Below, piece after piece: positions 11,340-21,974 of a DNA stretch of 64,000 bases. A model generated the notes under the pieces. It had not been told where the DNA came from. It was given only the letters and a program-made list of their open reading frames with translations, and made no database searches. A program made the position numbers and the translations under genes. The stretch comes from Azolla caroliniana. Its lineage: Eukaryota > Polypodiophyta. Location: positions 8,556,001-8,620,000 of the forward strand of contig JBHGNT010000015.1 of the NCBI GenBank assembly GCA_043228905.1, written 5' to 3'. The first letter of the stretch is position 1. Each line of letters opens with the position of its first letter.

Positions 11340-12259
11340 GGTCTGGGACCGGTCCTTCATCCTTCGTCCTCCGCTCCCTCCCTCGTATTCGCGGACTCCT
11401 TCCGCATGCGCTCTGTATTGGTCGCGTTTGCTTTTTCCACCCATGCTTGGGCTTGTCGTCGTATCTCATCTTGCGCAGCCCAATCAACCGTTTTGGTTTG
11501 CTGGCGTGTCATGACTTGCTGCACTTCTACCATAATCGTATTGACGGCAGGCCCCTTGCCCTTGCATGCTGGGCATTGCGTGGCATAATGTCCGGGCTAA
11601 TGACAAATAAAACAATGGATGCTTGATTCACCCTTCTCGGCTCCTGGTGGTGTGTGCCGATCCCCTGGTGCGACTTGCTCCTCACGGTCCGGCCTTGTTT
11701 GTCGGAACGCACGTGGTGGTTGATGTTGGTCCTGTCGTGGTTCCTGGCGTCGCTCATCTTCCGAGCTTTCATATTGCTGCGGCTTCCCACGATAACCATT
11801 GAAGCCGCCACGTTTGTTTGTCAGCCGGTGATTCTCATAGCGCCGACCCCCTTTAGCATAACTCGGATGTCCACGATAATCCTCATCCTTTGGTTCATCT
11901 TCCTCGGAATCGTTGTGATTTCGGCGATTCCGGTGGTGCCGGTCGTCACGTGGGTTGCGGTCCACATACCGTGGTCGGTCTTCTTGCCTCCTTTGTTCAG
12001 TATGGCGTGGGGGATGCTGTGTGTCCATGCTGCGGACTGTGGGAGTGGCTCTGTTCAACATATTGTATTCGCATTGGTCGACTGTGTGAGCCTTCGAGTG
12101 GCAGATTCGGCAGTGGATTCGCATGTTGCACTCCACTACGGAATGCCCCAAGTTCAAGCAAATCGTGCACTGGATTACTTGACGAAACTGGCGTTCCTCG
12201 TCCTGGGGTAACGCTTGTCGTAAGGAGGACATAGAAAACCTTTCCTCCTCCTCGTCCAC
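11340..12259 (-). pseudogene. gag: G1 Gag C-terminal half with CCHC knuckles
   Basis: Matches the C-terminal half of gypsy-1 Gag. It has two adjacent knuckles (CTICLNLGHSVVEC, CRICHSKAHTVDQC) at 12160-12040, a long Arg/Asp/Glu-rich linker (about 12000-11650), and a third knuckle (CFICH*PGHYATQC) interrupted by one stop near 11597. The capsid-like N-terminal half is missing because the reading frame starts directly behind LTR/leader sequence at 12260. A deletion has therefore removed roughly 1 kb of gag. Confidence 0.75.
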
Positions 12260-12261
12260 AG

Positions 12262-12445
12262 TAGATTACATGCTCAGGTATTCCAGACACACAGTAGATT
12301 AGCCGTAGCTATACACAGACTTTCAGAGAAGATAGAATTCTATTACGATACGCTTCTTTATGTTCAAACTACACGCTCTCTTTATCAGAGGTTTTCTGCC
12401 CTTTATATACGTAGGGTCTATTTAGCCATTCACGCTTCCAGTGTG
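12262..12445 (-). repeat. G1 5' LTR, inner part
   Basis: Minus-strand sequence between the solo LTR and G1 gag. It contains a TATA-like GTATATAAAGGGC (about 12405-12393), and together with 12926-13000 it forms one LTR interrupted by the solo LTR at 12451-12920. No second G1 LTR is present for comparison, so its inner border is uncertain. Confidence 0.45.
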
Positions 12446-12450
12446 AACCG

Positions 12451-12920
12451 TGTTTGGAAGCAGGTCCCTCCGGATGGGAAGTAAGAAGAATCGGGAAATC
12501 GTTAAGATAGCCAACATGGAAGGGCTAAACTTGTAAATAGTCGAAAGGTTACATTGGTATATAAGTACTTAGGGCAATCATGCTATGTGTGTGTTGTGTT
12601 GTAAAGTTACTGTTGTCAAAGTCGTGGCCTCTGTAATTGTGAGAGTGAACGAGTGTGAGTGGAAGCGAGTGAGCTCCATAGCCGCCTGTCGGCGAAGCAG
12701 GATCTCGAGGTCGTTGCCTTTGAGATCTCTAATTGTATTCCTTTTCTCTCATAGTGTTCTGTTTTGGAGTTTGTGGACTCCACGTGGTTTTTCCCAGTTC
12801 GGGTTTCCCCGTTAAAATCTGTGTCATTCTCAACTTCTGTTTTCTGTTTTCTCTTCCATTAGATTGGCTATTATTCCGCAAATATACAAGCGGTTGAGGC
12901 CGACAACGATTTGAACTTCA
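12451..12920 (+). mobile_element. Solo copia LTR with target duplication AACCG
   Basis: 470 bp beginning TGTTTGGAAGCAGGTCCCTCC and ending GAACTTCA. It is flanked by perfect 5-bp direct repeats AACCG (12446-12450 and 12921-12925). It is related to the C2 LTR family (shared GGTCCCTCCGGATGGGAAG start) and lies on the opposite strand from its host G1. A solo LTR is the product of LTR-LTR recombination after a full insertion. Confidence 0.85.
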
Positions 12921-12925
12921 AACCG

Positions 12926-13000
12926 TTACAAGCGTTATGATCCTATATTATTTCTTATTCCTACGCTCTTGTCCGTCGGTTACTATTTTGGCGGACAACA
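12926..13000 (-). repeat. G1 5' LTR, outer part
   Basis: On the minus strand it begins TGTTGTCCGCC exactly where the C1 LTR similarity stops. This marks the outer end of G1 and its insertion point inside the C1 3' LTR. Confidence 0.5.
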
Positions 13001-13070
13001 TCAACTCTTCGACTGTCCGCTTTCCGAACAGTTGGCTCTTCCTTCCACTGCAGGGACATATTCCCAACAA
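13001..13070 (-). repeat. C1 3' LTR, first 70 bp
   Basis: On the minus strand TGTTGGGAATATGTCCCTGC up to AGTCGAAGAGT, matching the C1 5' LTR start at 25320. Preceded by the polypurine tract GAGTGAAGGGGGAGTT (13071-13086), the plus-strand primer of copia elements. Confidence 0.8.
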
Positions 13071-13192
13071 ACTCCCCCTTCACTCCTGTGGGAGGAAATC
13101 GGTCAGTCCTATATTTTGTCAACAAACTCTAAGTCTGTCCATAGGTAGGTTCTTCGTCAGCATGTCGGATCCATTGTCGTCAATATGGATCT

Positions 13193-16170
13193 TTACAAGA
13201 GCAAACTCTCCATCTTCGACTCTCTCCCGCAACTAGTGATAGCTTCTCTTATGTGCTTGGTCCGGGAGTGGTATGCCGCGTTCTTAGCTAGGTGTTTGGT
13301 GCTTTGGCTGTCACAGTGAAGCAAGAACTCCTTTTGCTTCATGCCTAATTCGGTGAGAAAATTTCTCATCAAGATCAACTCTTTTCTGACCTCTACCGCT
13401 GCCATATACTTTGCCTCTGTAGTCGACAAGGCTACAGACTTCTGCAGTCGTGACTGCCACGACATTGCTCCCCCTGCGTAGGTCATCACGTATCCTGACA
13501 TGGATCGTCTTGAGTCGGTATCTCCGGACATGTCCGAATCGGTAAAACCTTCCAGCATAGGTTTTCCAAAACTATACCTTAGGCACACCCTCGAGGTGCC
13601 CTTTAAGTACTTGAGTATTCACTTCACTGCTACCTAGTGTTCTCTCCTTGGATTACTCATATATCGGCTTACTGCTCCTACAACAAAAGGTATGTCCGGT
13701 CTCGTACAGACCATAGCGTACATTAGACTGCCGACGGCCGAGGCATATGGTACCTTCTTCATCTCACCCTTCTCCTTCTACCCTTTCGAACACTGCTTTG
13801 CATTCAATCTGCAAATTGTCGGCAACACGGAGCCGACCGGCTTTGCATTCGACATGTTGAACCTCTCTAGGATCTTCGTCACATACTTCTGTTGTGACAA
13901 TCATAGCACCTTCCAAGCTCTGCCTCGGGTTATATGCATTCCTAGGATTTGCTTTGCCGGTCCGAGGTCTTTCATGGCAAATGACTTGCCGAGAGCTTTC
14001 TTCAAGCTTCCATTCTTCCTTGCATCTTGACCAACTATCAACATATCATCAACATATAGCAAGAGAATCAAGAAATCTCCTTCCTCGTACCTTTTGAAGA
14101 ACACACAGTGATCGGCCTATGTTTTCTGGAACCGATGTTCGATCATGAAGGAATCGAATTTCTTGTACCATTGGCGTGGAGCTTGTTTCAGTCCGTACAA
14201 GCTTTTCCTTTGTCGACACACCAGATTCTCTTTCCCTTTCTCCTCAAAGCCTTTGGGTTGCTGCATGTAGATTTCTTCGTCTAGATCCCTGTGCAGAAAT
14301 GCGGTTTTGACATCCAACTGTTCGATCTATAGGTCCATGCTGGCCGCTATGCTCAGAATAGTTCGTATGGATGTCATCTTCACGACTGGTGCAAATATTT
14401 TGTCAAAGTCGATGCCCTTCCTCTGTTGGAAACCCTTCACCACTATGCAGGCTTTATACCTGGGCTCGTTGTCAACTTCTCTGTCTTCACCTTATAAACC
14501 CATTTATTCCTGAGTGCTCTCTTACCTTTCGGCAGCTCTACTAGGTCGTAGGTGTAATTCGTGTGAAAGGATTCCATCTCCTCTTGCATCGCGTTCAACC
14601 ACTTTTCTCTACTCTCGTCGGTAGTGGCTTCTTCATAGCACTCCGGTTCACCGTCATCAGTCAAGAGGATGTATTGATTGGCATATGTAATCGGTGCCTT
14701 CCTTTCTATGAGTGGGTGTCTTCGTCCACTCGCTGTTGGTTCTTTTCCGGATGTCTTTGCCAGCTCTTCTCTTTGCTCGGGATTCTGTTCATCAATCGAC
14801 ATCTCCAAGTTTGACAACTCCAACTCATATTCATCAATTGATTTTAGCAGGTCTACTGACTCAGACTCATAGTCTGTCGGTCTTTCCAAGTCGACTGACT
14901 CGGATTCGGCTCTGTCGGCCAGCTATCTCCTTACAGCTGCCAGTGACGACACATTTGGCCTTAAATCGATGGTAGTCGAGGTTGACTTGGGAGTTAGTTC
15001 CGATTTCTGTTTCTTCCAATCTTCAATTGTCTTGTCTTCTAGAAAGACTACATCTCAACTTCTCACTACCTTCTTGTCGACTAAGTCCCACAGCCTGTAG
15101 CCGAACTCATCTTATGAGTATCCCATGAATATGCATGCTTTCGACTTGCTGTCGAGCTTTGACCTCTGATCTTTTGGTACATGCATATATGCCAAACATC
15201 CGAACACCCTCAGGTGTTGGTAGGAGACATCCTTCCCTGTCCACACCCTTTGTGGGACATCACCCATTAGAGGTACCGAGAGAGACCTGTTGATCAGATA
15301 AACAGTTGTGTACATCGCCTCAGCCCAATAGGATTTCGGCAGTTTCGCATGAGAGAGCATGCTCCTTACTCTCTCCATGATTGTTTGATTCATCCTCTCT
15401 ACAAGCCCGTTTAATTTTGGGGTCTTTGGCACTGTGTATTCGATTCGAATACCTTGGCACTTGTAGTATTCCTCGAACTGCCCTTTGTACTCGCCACCGT
15501 TGTTGGTTCAGACAACCTTCAGTTTCCGACCCGACTCTCTTTCAGCTCTTGCCTGGAACTCCTTGAAAACCAATGTGCATCATGTACAATGTGCCTTCTT
15601 TCTGTGCTTGGGCCACTATGAGATTTCCTCGGCAGAACTTCCACTTGCCATTCCGAAAGCTACCATTATAGCCTTTGTCATCAAGCCTTCCAGTCGATAT
15701 CAGATTCAATATGACATCGGGGACGTGTCGAACATCCTTCAACGTTAGTCAACACCTTGTCGACGTCATTAAGCACACACTTCCGACTCTGGTTATCTTA
15801 CACTCTCCACTATCACCCATCTTTACATAGCCATGATCCCTGGCTATGTAAGTCGAGAATTACTCTCTCGACGGAGTAATGTGAAAGGATACGCCGGAGT
15901 CGATCATCCAAGTGTAATCTTCACTCGCAAGATTTGCACTTGTCTGTTCACAAAAGAACATGAGTTCTTCTTTGCTCGTAGCAATGGCTAAAGTGTTCTT
16001 TTCATCCGGAATTTTCCGAGGTTCGACATTATTTCCGACAGACTTATCTTTGTTCATGTGTCGGCAGTCCTTCTGGAAGTGTCCAAGTTTTCCGCAATGA
16101 AAGCACACAGGCTTACCTCTGGACTTCGATCTGGCGTGGGATTTGTCCGTTTGCTATAGGCTTCTTCTTC
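13193..16170 (-). pseudogene. pol: C1 knuckle-protease-integrase-RT-RNase H, decayed
   Basis: In order on the minus strand: a CCHC knuckle (CFHCGKLGHFQKDC, about 16105-16065), a copia protease with D-S-G changed to D-S-G-V (MIDSGVSFHITP, 15920-15870), the preintegrase region (15742-15590), the integrase core C-terminal part (15432-15112), RT pieces (14889-14443, 14317-14117, and 14104-13901 with YVDDMLIVG) and RNase H (13588-13193, with SRTKHI). Between about 15590 and 15570 the frame jumps from the preintegrase region to the middle of integrase, so a few hundred bases covering the integrase zinc finger have been deleted relative to C4. Many stops and shifts. Confidence 0.85.
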
Positions 16171-16175
16171 ACCGA

Positions 16176-17630
16176 TGTCGTGTGAATCTTCACACACTGT
16201 GTAAAAAATAATGAAATAATTATTATAGATTAGATTAGTAGCTTACTATAGAAAGATGGATATACTCAAGAGCTTCAAAATGTATTTCACTATATACAAA
16301 ATGGAGAAATACATATCAAGTTATGAGAAAATGAAGTTTGATTAGATAGAGAAATTAGAACTATCCCACATAGATAGGAAAGTTAAGGCCCTGGCTATAT
16401 AAACACCTTGAGCTCCCTCATTTTTCATTTGTGCTAAGAGCACTTTGGCCACTTTGTCTTGATGGATGATGGTGGCCAAATTCCCTAAAACCGAAAACCG
16501 GATAGTAAGCAAATCCGGAAAACGGGTCCGGTAAGCAAATCCTGAAACGGGCCGGTAAGCAAATTTGGAAACGGGCCGGTATGCAATCCGGAAACTGGCT
16601 GGTAAGCAAATCTGGAAACGGGCCGGTATGCAAAACCGGAACCGGCCGGCAAGCAAAACCGGAACCGGAATGGGTATGCAAACCGGCTGGTAAGCAAAAC
16701 CGGAAACCGGCCGGTAAGCAAAACCGGAACCGGCTGGCAAGTAAACTGGAACCGGAACGGGTATGCAAACCGGAAACTGGCCGGCAAGCAAAACCGGAAA
16801 CCGGCCGGTAAGCAAAACCGGAACCGGCCGGCAAGCAAAACCGGAACTGGAACCGGCAAGCAAACCGGAACCGGCTGGCAAGCAAAACCGGAACCGGAAC
16901 CGACCGGCAAGCAAAATCGGAACCGGAACCGACCGGCAAGCAAAATGGAACCGGCTACCGGACGATGTTGGATGCGGACGGACGAAAGATTGGATCATGC
17001 AACAAACTAAAGTAAAGTGAAGAGAACTAAAGTAAAGGCCATGTGGACGCAAGCAACTAAAGAAGGGAGTGCATGGAAAAAGTAAAGGTCATGTGGACAG
17101 TCACATGCAACCAAAAGAAAAAGCTAGGCAACTAAAAGTAGAGGCCATGCAACAAAAAGTGAAAAGGCTATGATAAAGAGAGAACTCCATATTTATTCCA
17201 TTTTTTTTTCGACACGAGGACTCTCCAGGTTATCTTAATTTTCTTTTCTTTTCTTTGGGAGCTCTCTTATCTTATCGAAGCTAAGAACCCTAATCTTCCC
17301 TACGGAAGTTATCACTCAAGTAAACCATAATCTCCATACGGAAGCAATCTCTCAAAATCCAAAATTCATTGTCAAAGCCATATCACTCAAGAATCATAAT
17401 CTCTTATTTCTTCTAATCTATTATTCTAATCATCTCCATAAGATAAAACTTTTGTAATCCCAATCTTGGGATTGATTGTAATCTTTCTTTCCCTTTTATT
17501 AATGAAATTTGTTAATCTTTCTCATTTAGATTAATTCTTAGTATATAAATACACGAATTTGATATCCTCTAGACAAAGGCCCCGGGGTCTTGCCTCAACG
17601 TTCACGTATCCTCGTCGTATTTTCGCGACA
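16176..17630 (-). mobile_element. Solo TGTCG...CGACA LTR inserted in C1 gag, with internal VNTR
   Basis: About 1.45 kb with ends TGTCG/CGACA. It is flanked by ACCGAT on both sides (16171-16176 and 17630-17635), the last base overlapping the element end. The C1 gag frame resumes on the other side. On the minus strand it runs TGTCGCGAAAATACG to GATTCACACGACA. A TTATATAG TATA-like box near 16400 suggests that the minus strand is the transcribed one. The middle (about 16500-16960) is a tandem array of AAGCAAAACCGGAACCGGCCGGT-like units. A related copy on the plus strand is at 59383-59930. No coding capacity, so a solo LTR or a short non-autonomous element. Confidence 0.7.
16495..16965. repeat. 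VNTR of CCGG-rich units inside the 16176-17630 LTR
   Basis: Roughly 20 imperfect copies of a unit of 20-25 bp, with the core ACCGGCCGGYAAGCAAAACCGG. The overlapping open frames (Cys/Leu/Pro/Val/Phe repeats) are a by-product of the unit length and are not taken as a protein. The plus-strand copy near 59600-59680 has only about three or four units. Confidence 0.8.
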
Positions 17631-17635
17631 CCGAT

Positions 17636-18266
17636 CCCTTCCTCTGTCCATATGTTGTGTCAGATTCGATTCCGTTTGGGATAGGACTCCTTTGTCTTTC
17701 CTCCTTGCCTCCTCGTTTAGGATGCTTTTCTTCACCGTCTGTAAAGACAAGTTCTCTTCTTGACAAGAGGTGCTGAGAGTAACCACTAGGTTCTCCCAGC
17801 TTTTCGGTAGCATACACATCAGTAGGATGGCCTGCATTGCATCATCCAGGGGAAACTTGGTCACATCAAGTTGATTTACAAACCCCATGAAAGTGTTAAT
17901 GTGTATGACGATGCTCTCACCGTCTCTGTATTTCAGCCGTACGATTTTTCTCATTAGTGTGGTTCTGTTTAGCGCGTTCTTCCTCTCATAAAGACCCGAT
18001 AGCTTCTGCCACATCTCGTGGGCATTCGTGTTGTTTGCCACATGCTGAAGGACACTTACATCAACACATTGTTGGATTGTGGCCACCACCTTCCTATTCA
18101 GAAGCTTCCAGTCCGACTCCAATACCAGCCTAGGTATTTCTGCTCTGTCGATTGGCTCGTACAAGTCTTTTACTATGAGAAGGTCTTCCATCTTTATCTT
18201 CCAGTCTGCGTAGTTCTGAGAGTTTAGAACTATAATACTTGGTAATCCGCTCACACCTGCTTCCAT
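17636..18266 (-). pseudogene. gag: C1 Gag N-terminal part
   Basis: Copia Gag (UBN2/Retrotran_gag_2 type) from ATG 18266, 14 bp after the primer site. It opens with VLNSQNYADWKIKMEDLL and continues without a stop for about 210 codons, through the core (MWQKLSGLYERKNALNR, SIVIHINTFMGFVNQL, EENLSLQTVKKSILNEE), to the insertion of the TGTCG LTR. The knuckle lies on the far side of that insertion (about 16100). This segment is unusually intact compared with the rest of C1. Confidence 0.9.
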
Positions 18267-18279
18267 GCTTGCACCTCAA

Positions 18280-18291
18280 GCTCTGATACCA
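18280..18291 (-). other. C1 primer binding site
   Basis: On the minus strand TGGTATCAGAGC, the exact initiator Met-tRNA site, three bases behind the LTR end TTTCTCAACA. Confidence 0.9.
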
Positions 18292-18294
18292 GTT

Positions 18295-18665
18295 TGTTGA
18301 GAAATTGATGCGGAATAGATCACAATAAACGAACTACGCGCTGAAATACGAATTACAGAAATACACTAGAAAGACAAGATAAACAGATGTACACAGAGAT
18401 TTATGTGGAAACCCTAAAACGGGGGAAACCATGGGTGAACAAAATCTTCACTATACAAAGTGGATATACAACACTCTGTCGAGTGTATCAGCCGCACAGG
18501 GCTCTTCGCGTCTGCTGTTACTCACACAGCTATGGTGCGGCTACACACACTCTCTCTCTCTCGCTCTCCTACACACTACGACTTATGTACATTGTTCTAC
18601 ACCACTAAAGTTTGCCCTAGTTGCATATATACTTATGCAACTTTCAAACTATTTACAAATATAGT
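18295..18665 (-). repeat. C1 5' LTR, inner part
   Basis: Runs from the C2 target duplication to the LTR end CTCAACA (18295), containing R/U5. With 25106-25320 it makes one LTR of about 580 bp. The sequence ATAGT at 18661-18665 is the left copy of the C2 target duplication. Confidence 0.85.
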
Positions 18666-19486
18666 TGTCAGGAACAGCACGCTCCCTATACGGAACGCTC
18701 GGCCACAACTGAGCTTAGAATCATACACAAAACGGGAAATAATGAACGACACGAAGAAGAGACGAGTACGCAGGATGTTTACGTGGAAAACCCAAACTAA
18801 GTGAAAAACCACGGCAGCCCACAGGCTGCAAACTATCACTATGTTAGAATGTAGAACAGTGAATTCACGGAGGCAACGACCTCGTGCTCACGATCCTCGC
18901 CACAGGCGGCGGTTACAACAGAGGCAACAAACTCTTTCTCTCTATCTCTCTCTGTACATGGTTACGCGCTCTCTCGCTCCTTGCACCATGAAGAATGACA
19001 ACAACAACTACTAAAAGTTTTCCCTAAGTCATATTTATACTAATATGACTTTTCGGCTATTTACAAACATAGCCATGCTGGACTCTCAGAAACATATTTA
19101 CGAATATGTCTCTTCATCCGGTGAACACTCCTCACCGGTTTTGCACCATCCGGCTCTCCGTAGCCGAGTACTCCTCATCCGGTTCTCACAGGGTCTGCAC
19201 CATCCGGCTCTCCATAGCCGGGTACTCCTCATCCGGTTCTCATCGGGTCTGCAACATCCGGCTCTCCGTAGTTGGGTACTCCTCATCCGGTTCTCACCGG
19301 GTTTGCAACATCCGGCTCTCCGTAGTCGGGTACTCCTCATCCGGTTCTCATCGGGTCTACACCATCCGGCTCTACGTAGCCGGTTACTCCTCATCCAGTT
19401 TCGGCCTAGGCCTATCGCCCTTGGCCGAGTTTGTTCATCAGCACTGTTCTTCTCCCTTCCCATCCGGAGGGACCTGTCTCCCAACA
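18666..19486 (-). repeat. C2 3' LTR (821 bp)
   Basis: TGTTGGGAGACAGGTCCC to CCTGACA on the minus strand. Contains five copies of a 54-bp minisatellite (about 19130-19400) and an inverted-repeat core promoter near 19025-19075. It differs from the 5' LTR mainly by one extra minisatellite copy and a small insertion. Confidence 0.9.
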
Positions 19487-19661
19487 AACTCCCCCTTCAC
19501 TCCGGCATGGGGTGTCTTACTAGTCCGATCCTCTTCCGGCATGCATCCAGCTTGTCGGGTATCAACACTTTGGTCAGCATATCTGACCCGTTCTCGACCG
19601 TGTGGATCTTCGTCAGTGCGAACTCTTGGTCATCTACTCTTTCTCGGATCTAGTGATATCT

Positions 19662-20333
19662 TCACTGGATATGCTTCGTCCGGGAATGGTAGGCCGCATT
19701 CTTAGCAAGGTGGATGCAACTTTGACTGTCGCAATAGATTCGGTATTCATCTTGCCGGATACCGAGCTCTCCGATGAAGTCCTTCATCCATAATATTTCA
19801 TTGCCGGTTTCCACAACCGCCATGTACTCCGCCTCCGTGGTTGACAATGCAACCGTCTTCTACAGCCTTGACTGCCACGAAACAGCTCCCCCTGCATATG
19901 TCATTACATACCCGGATGTAGACCGGCTGGTATCCACATCAGCCGACATGTCCGAATCGGTGAAACCGTGAAGTTGAGGTTTTCCGGAGCCGAATCGGAG
20001 ACACATATTTGAAGTACCCTTCAAATAACGGAGTATCCATTTGACCGCGTTCCAGTGCTCCTTGCCGGGATTGCTCATAAACCGGCTCACCACTCCGACT
20101 GCGTATCTTATATCTGGTCGGGTACACACCATTGTGTACATCAAGCTCCCGACGGCAGAGGCATATGGAATCTTCATCATATCCGCCTTCTCTGCTTTCG
20201 CCTTCGGGCTTTGCTTACCGGATAACCTGTAGTTTGCTGGAAGTGTCGATCCGACCGGTTTCGCATCTGACATGTTGAACCGGTGAAGCACCTTTGTCAC
20301 GTACTTCTCCTGTGACAGCCACAATTGCTTCAT
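19662..20333 (-). pseudogene. C2 RNase H and RT connection
   Basis: Copia RNase H that would degrade the RNA of the RNA/DNA hybrid. The frame (20333-19860, then 19847-19662) has QEKYVTKVLHRFNMSDAKP, the conserved SGYVMTYAGGAVSWQS, STTEAEYMAVVE and SRTKHI. A single stop at 19857-19859 (SRL*KT, expected Gln) breaks it and fits CAG>TAG. RT lies directly upstream. Confidence 0.85.
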
Positions 20334-21054
20334 TGACCGGGTCCGGAATGATATGCATCCCCAACATCTGTCTTGCCGGACCCAAGTCTTTCATTGAGAA
20401 GGTCCGGTTGAGAGCCTTCTTCAACATCCGTATTTTGGCTTGGTCCCGTCCGACGATCAACATGTCGTCCACGTACAGAAGGAGTATCAGGAAGTCGCCT
20501 CCTTCGAACTTCTTCACAAACACGTAGTGATCGACCTGCGTCTTGTGGTACCCTTGATCGGCTATGAAGGAATCGAACTTCCGGTACCATTGTCGGGGGG
20601 CCTGCTTCAAATCGTACAAGCTCTTCTTCAGCCGGCATACCAGGTGCTCCTTCCCTTTCTCCACATATCCCTCCGGTTGTTGCATGTAGATCTCCTCTTC
20701 GAGGTCGCCGTGAAGGAATGTCCTCTTCACGTCCAGCTGTTCTACCTCGAGGTCCATTCTTGCTGCTATACTCAGCACTGTCCGGATGGAGGTCATCTTT
20801 ACTACCGGGGCAAATATCTTGTCGAAGTCCACGCCCTTCTTCTGCTGGAACCCCGGGGGGTTGCCGGCATCTCCCGGTTTCAACTTGTACACCCACTTGT
20901 TTCGGAGTGCCCGCTTTCCTTTCGGCAACTCCACCAATTCGTATGTATGGTTCTCATGCAGGGAATCCATCTCGTCCTGCATGGCACTTAACCATTTTCG
21001 GTTGTGGGTGTTAGTCATCCTTTGCTTCTTTGAAGCTTTCTGGCTCCCCCTCAT
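20215..21054 (-). pseudogene. C2 reverse transcriptase
   Basis: RVT_2-type RT reading MQDEMDSLHENHTYELVELP at the N-terminus, FAPVVKMTSIRTVLSIAA in the middle, [19 protein letters not shown], and the catalytic box YVDDMLIVG near 20470. Near 20880 about ten residues that normally precede FQQKKGVDFD are missing, replaced by a short Gly/Pro stretch. The long frame is otherwise open for about 275 codons. It ends with a frameshift after LGMHI (about 20350). Confidence 0.9.
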
Positions 21055-21969
21055 TGGTTAACAACACATGCTCTGCATCCGGAAATCTCCGGGGGGGCCT
21101 TCTCTCTCTGAGAGGATATCTCTGTCTCTGGGCTTCGGTATCCGGCTCCTCTATTTGCTCTTCATCCGAATCTGATTCGGGGTCTTGGCCGGTTCCGGTT
21201 TCAGCTTCCTTTACTTCTTCTTCTGCCGGTTCGATATCCTCACCGTAACCGGCTGGCTCCTCGAGTGCTAACCGGCCTCTTGCCCGTTGGGTTTGTTCAT
21301 TGTAGAGTCTATCCTTACCAGTCGACTCGGAGTTCATTATCTTCTTCTCCGACTCCCAGTCGGCAAGCGTCTTGTCCTCCATGAAGATAATATCTCGGCT
21401 CCGGAATACCTTCTTGTCGACCAGGTCCCACACTCGGTAGCCGAACTCATCATCACCGTAACCGAGGAATATGCATGGCCGGGTCTTTGGATCTAACTTT
21501 CCTCTCCGGTCCTTAGCTACATGCACGTACGCGAGACACCTGAATACCTTCAGATGCCGATAGGACACTTCCTTACTGGTCCAGACTCTCTGTGGCATGT
21601 CTCCGTCCAAGGGTACTGAGGGTGATCTGTTTATCACATATGTTGTCGTCGATAGTGCCTCAGCCCAAAACTTCTTGGGTAGTTTTGCATGCGCTAGCAT
21701 ACTCCGGACCCTCTCCATTATGGTCCGGTTCATCCTCTCGGCCAGCCCGTTTAGTTCCGGCGTCTTCGGCACGGTAAATTCGAGCCGGATTCCCTTCGAG
21801 CGGCAGTACTCCTCGAACTGCCGCCGGTATTCTCCTCCGTTATCTGCTCGAACCGCCTTCAGCTTCCGGCCGGTTTCTCTTTCCATTCTTGCGTGGAGCT
21901 CTTTGAATATGGGTAGCACCTGATCCTTCGTCCTCAACGGTGTGGCCCACAGCTTCCGACTGTGGTCAT
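21011..21969 (-). pseudogene. C2 integrase core and C-terminal region
   Basis: An open frame from the solo-LTR boundary down to 21011. It begins DDHSRKLWATPLRTKDQV and has the second catalytic Asp (RADNGGEYRRQFEEYCRSKG) and the Glu region (LNGLAERMNRTIMERVRSM), then FLGYGDDEFGYRVWD and an acidic linker (DSDEEQIEEPDTE) leading to RT. The first catalytic Asp lies upstream of the solo LTR. It is intact in this segment, interrupted only by the LTR insertion. Confidence 0.88.
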
Positions 21970-21974
21970 CTATG

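Larger units (their letters stand above)
5049..13000 (-). mobile_element. G1: decayed Ty3/gypsy element with an additional gene
   Basis: In minus-strand order: a 5' LTR (13000 to 12926 and 12445 to about 12262), the C-terminal half of Gag, protease, RT, RNase H, integrase, then an extra coiled-coil gene. It is the same family as gypsy-1 (46132-56235) by gene order and by clear similarity in every domain, but much more decayed. The N-terminal half of Gag is deleted and the 3' LTR is missing, the element ending abruptly against C6 gag at 5048. It was inserted into the 3' LTR of copia C1. A solo LTR later inserted into its own 5' LTR. Confidence 0.8.

Noticed and set aside
16342-17052. Open frames encoding repeated Leu-Leu-Ala-Gly-Arg-Phe or Cys-Leu-Pro units
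   Set aside because: They follow from a CCGG-rich VNTR whose unit leaves several frames open on both strands. No start context or conserved domain.
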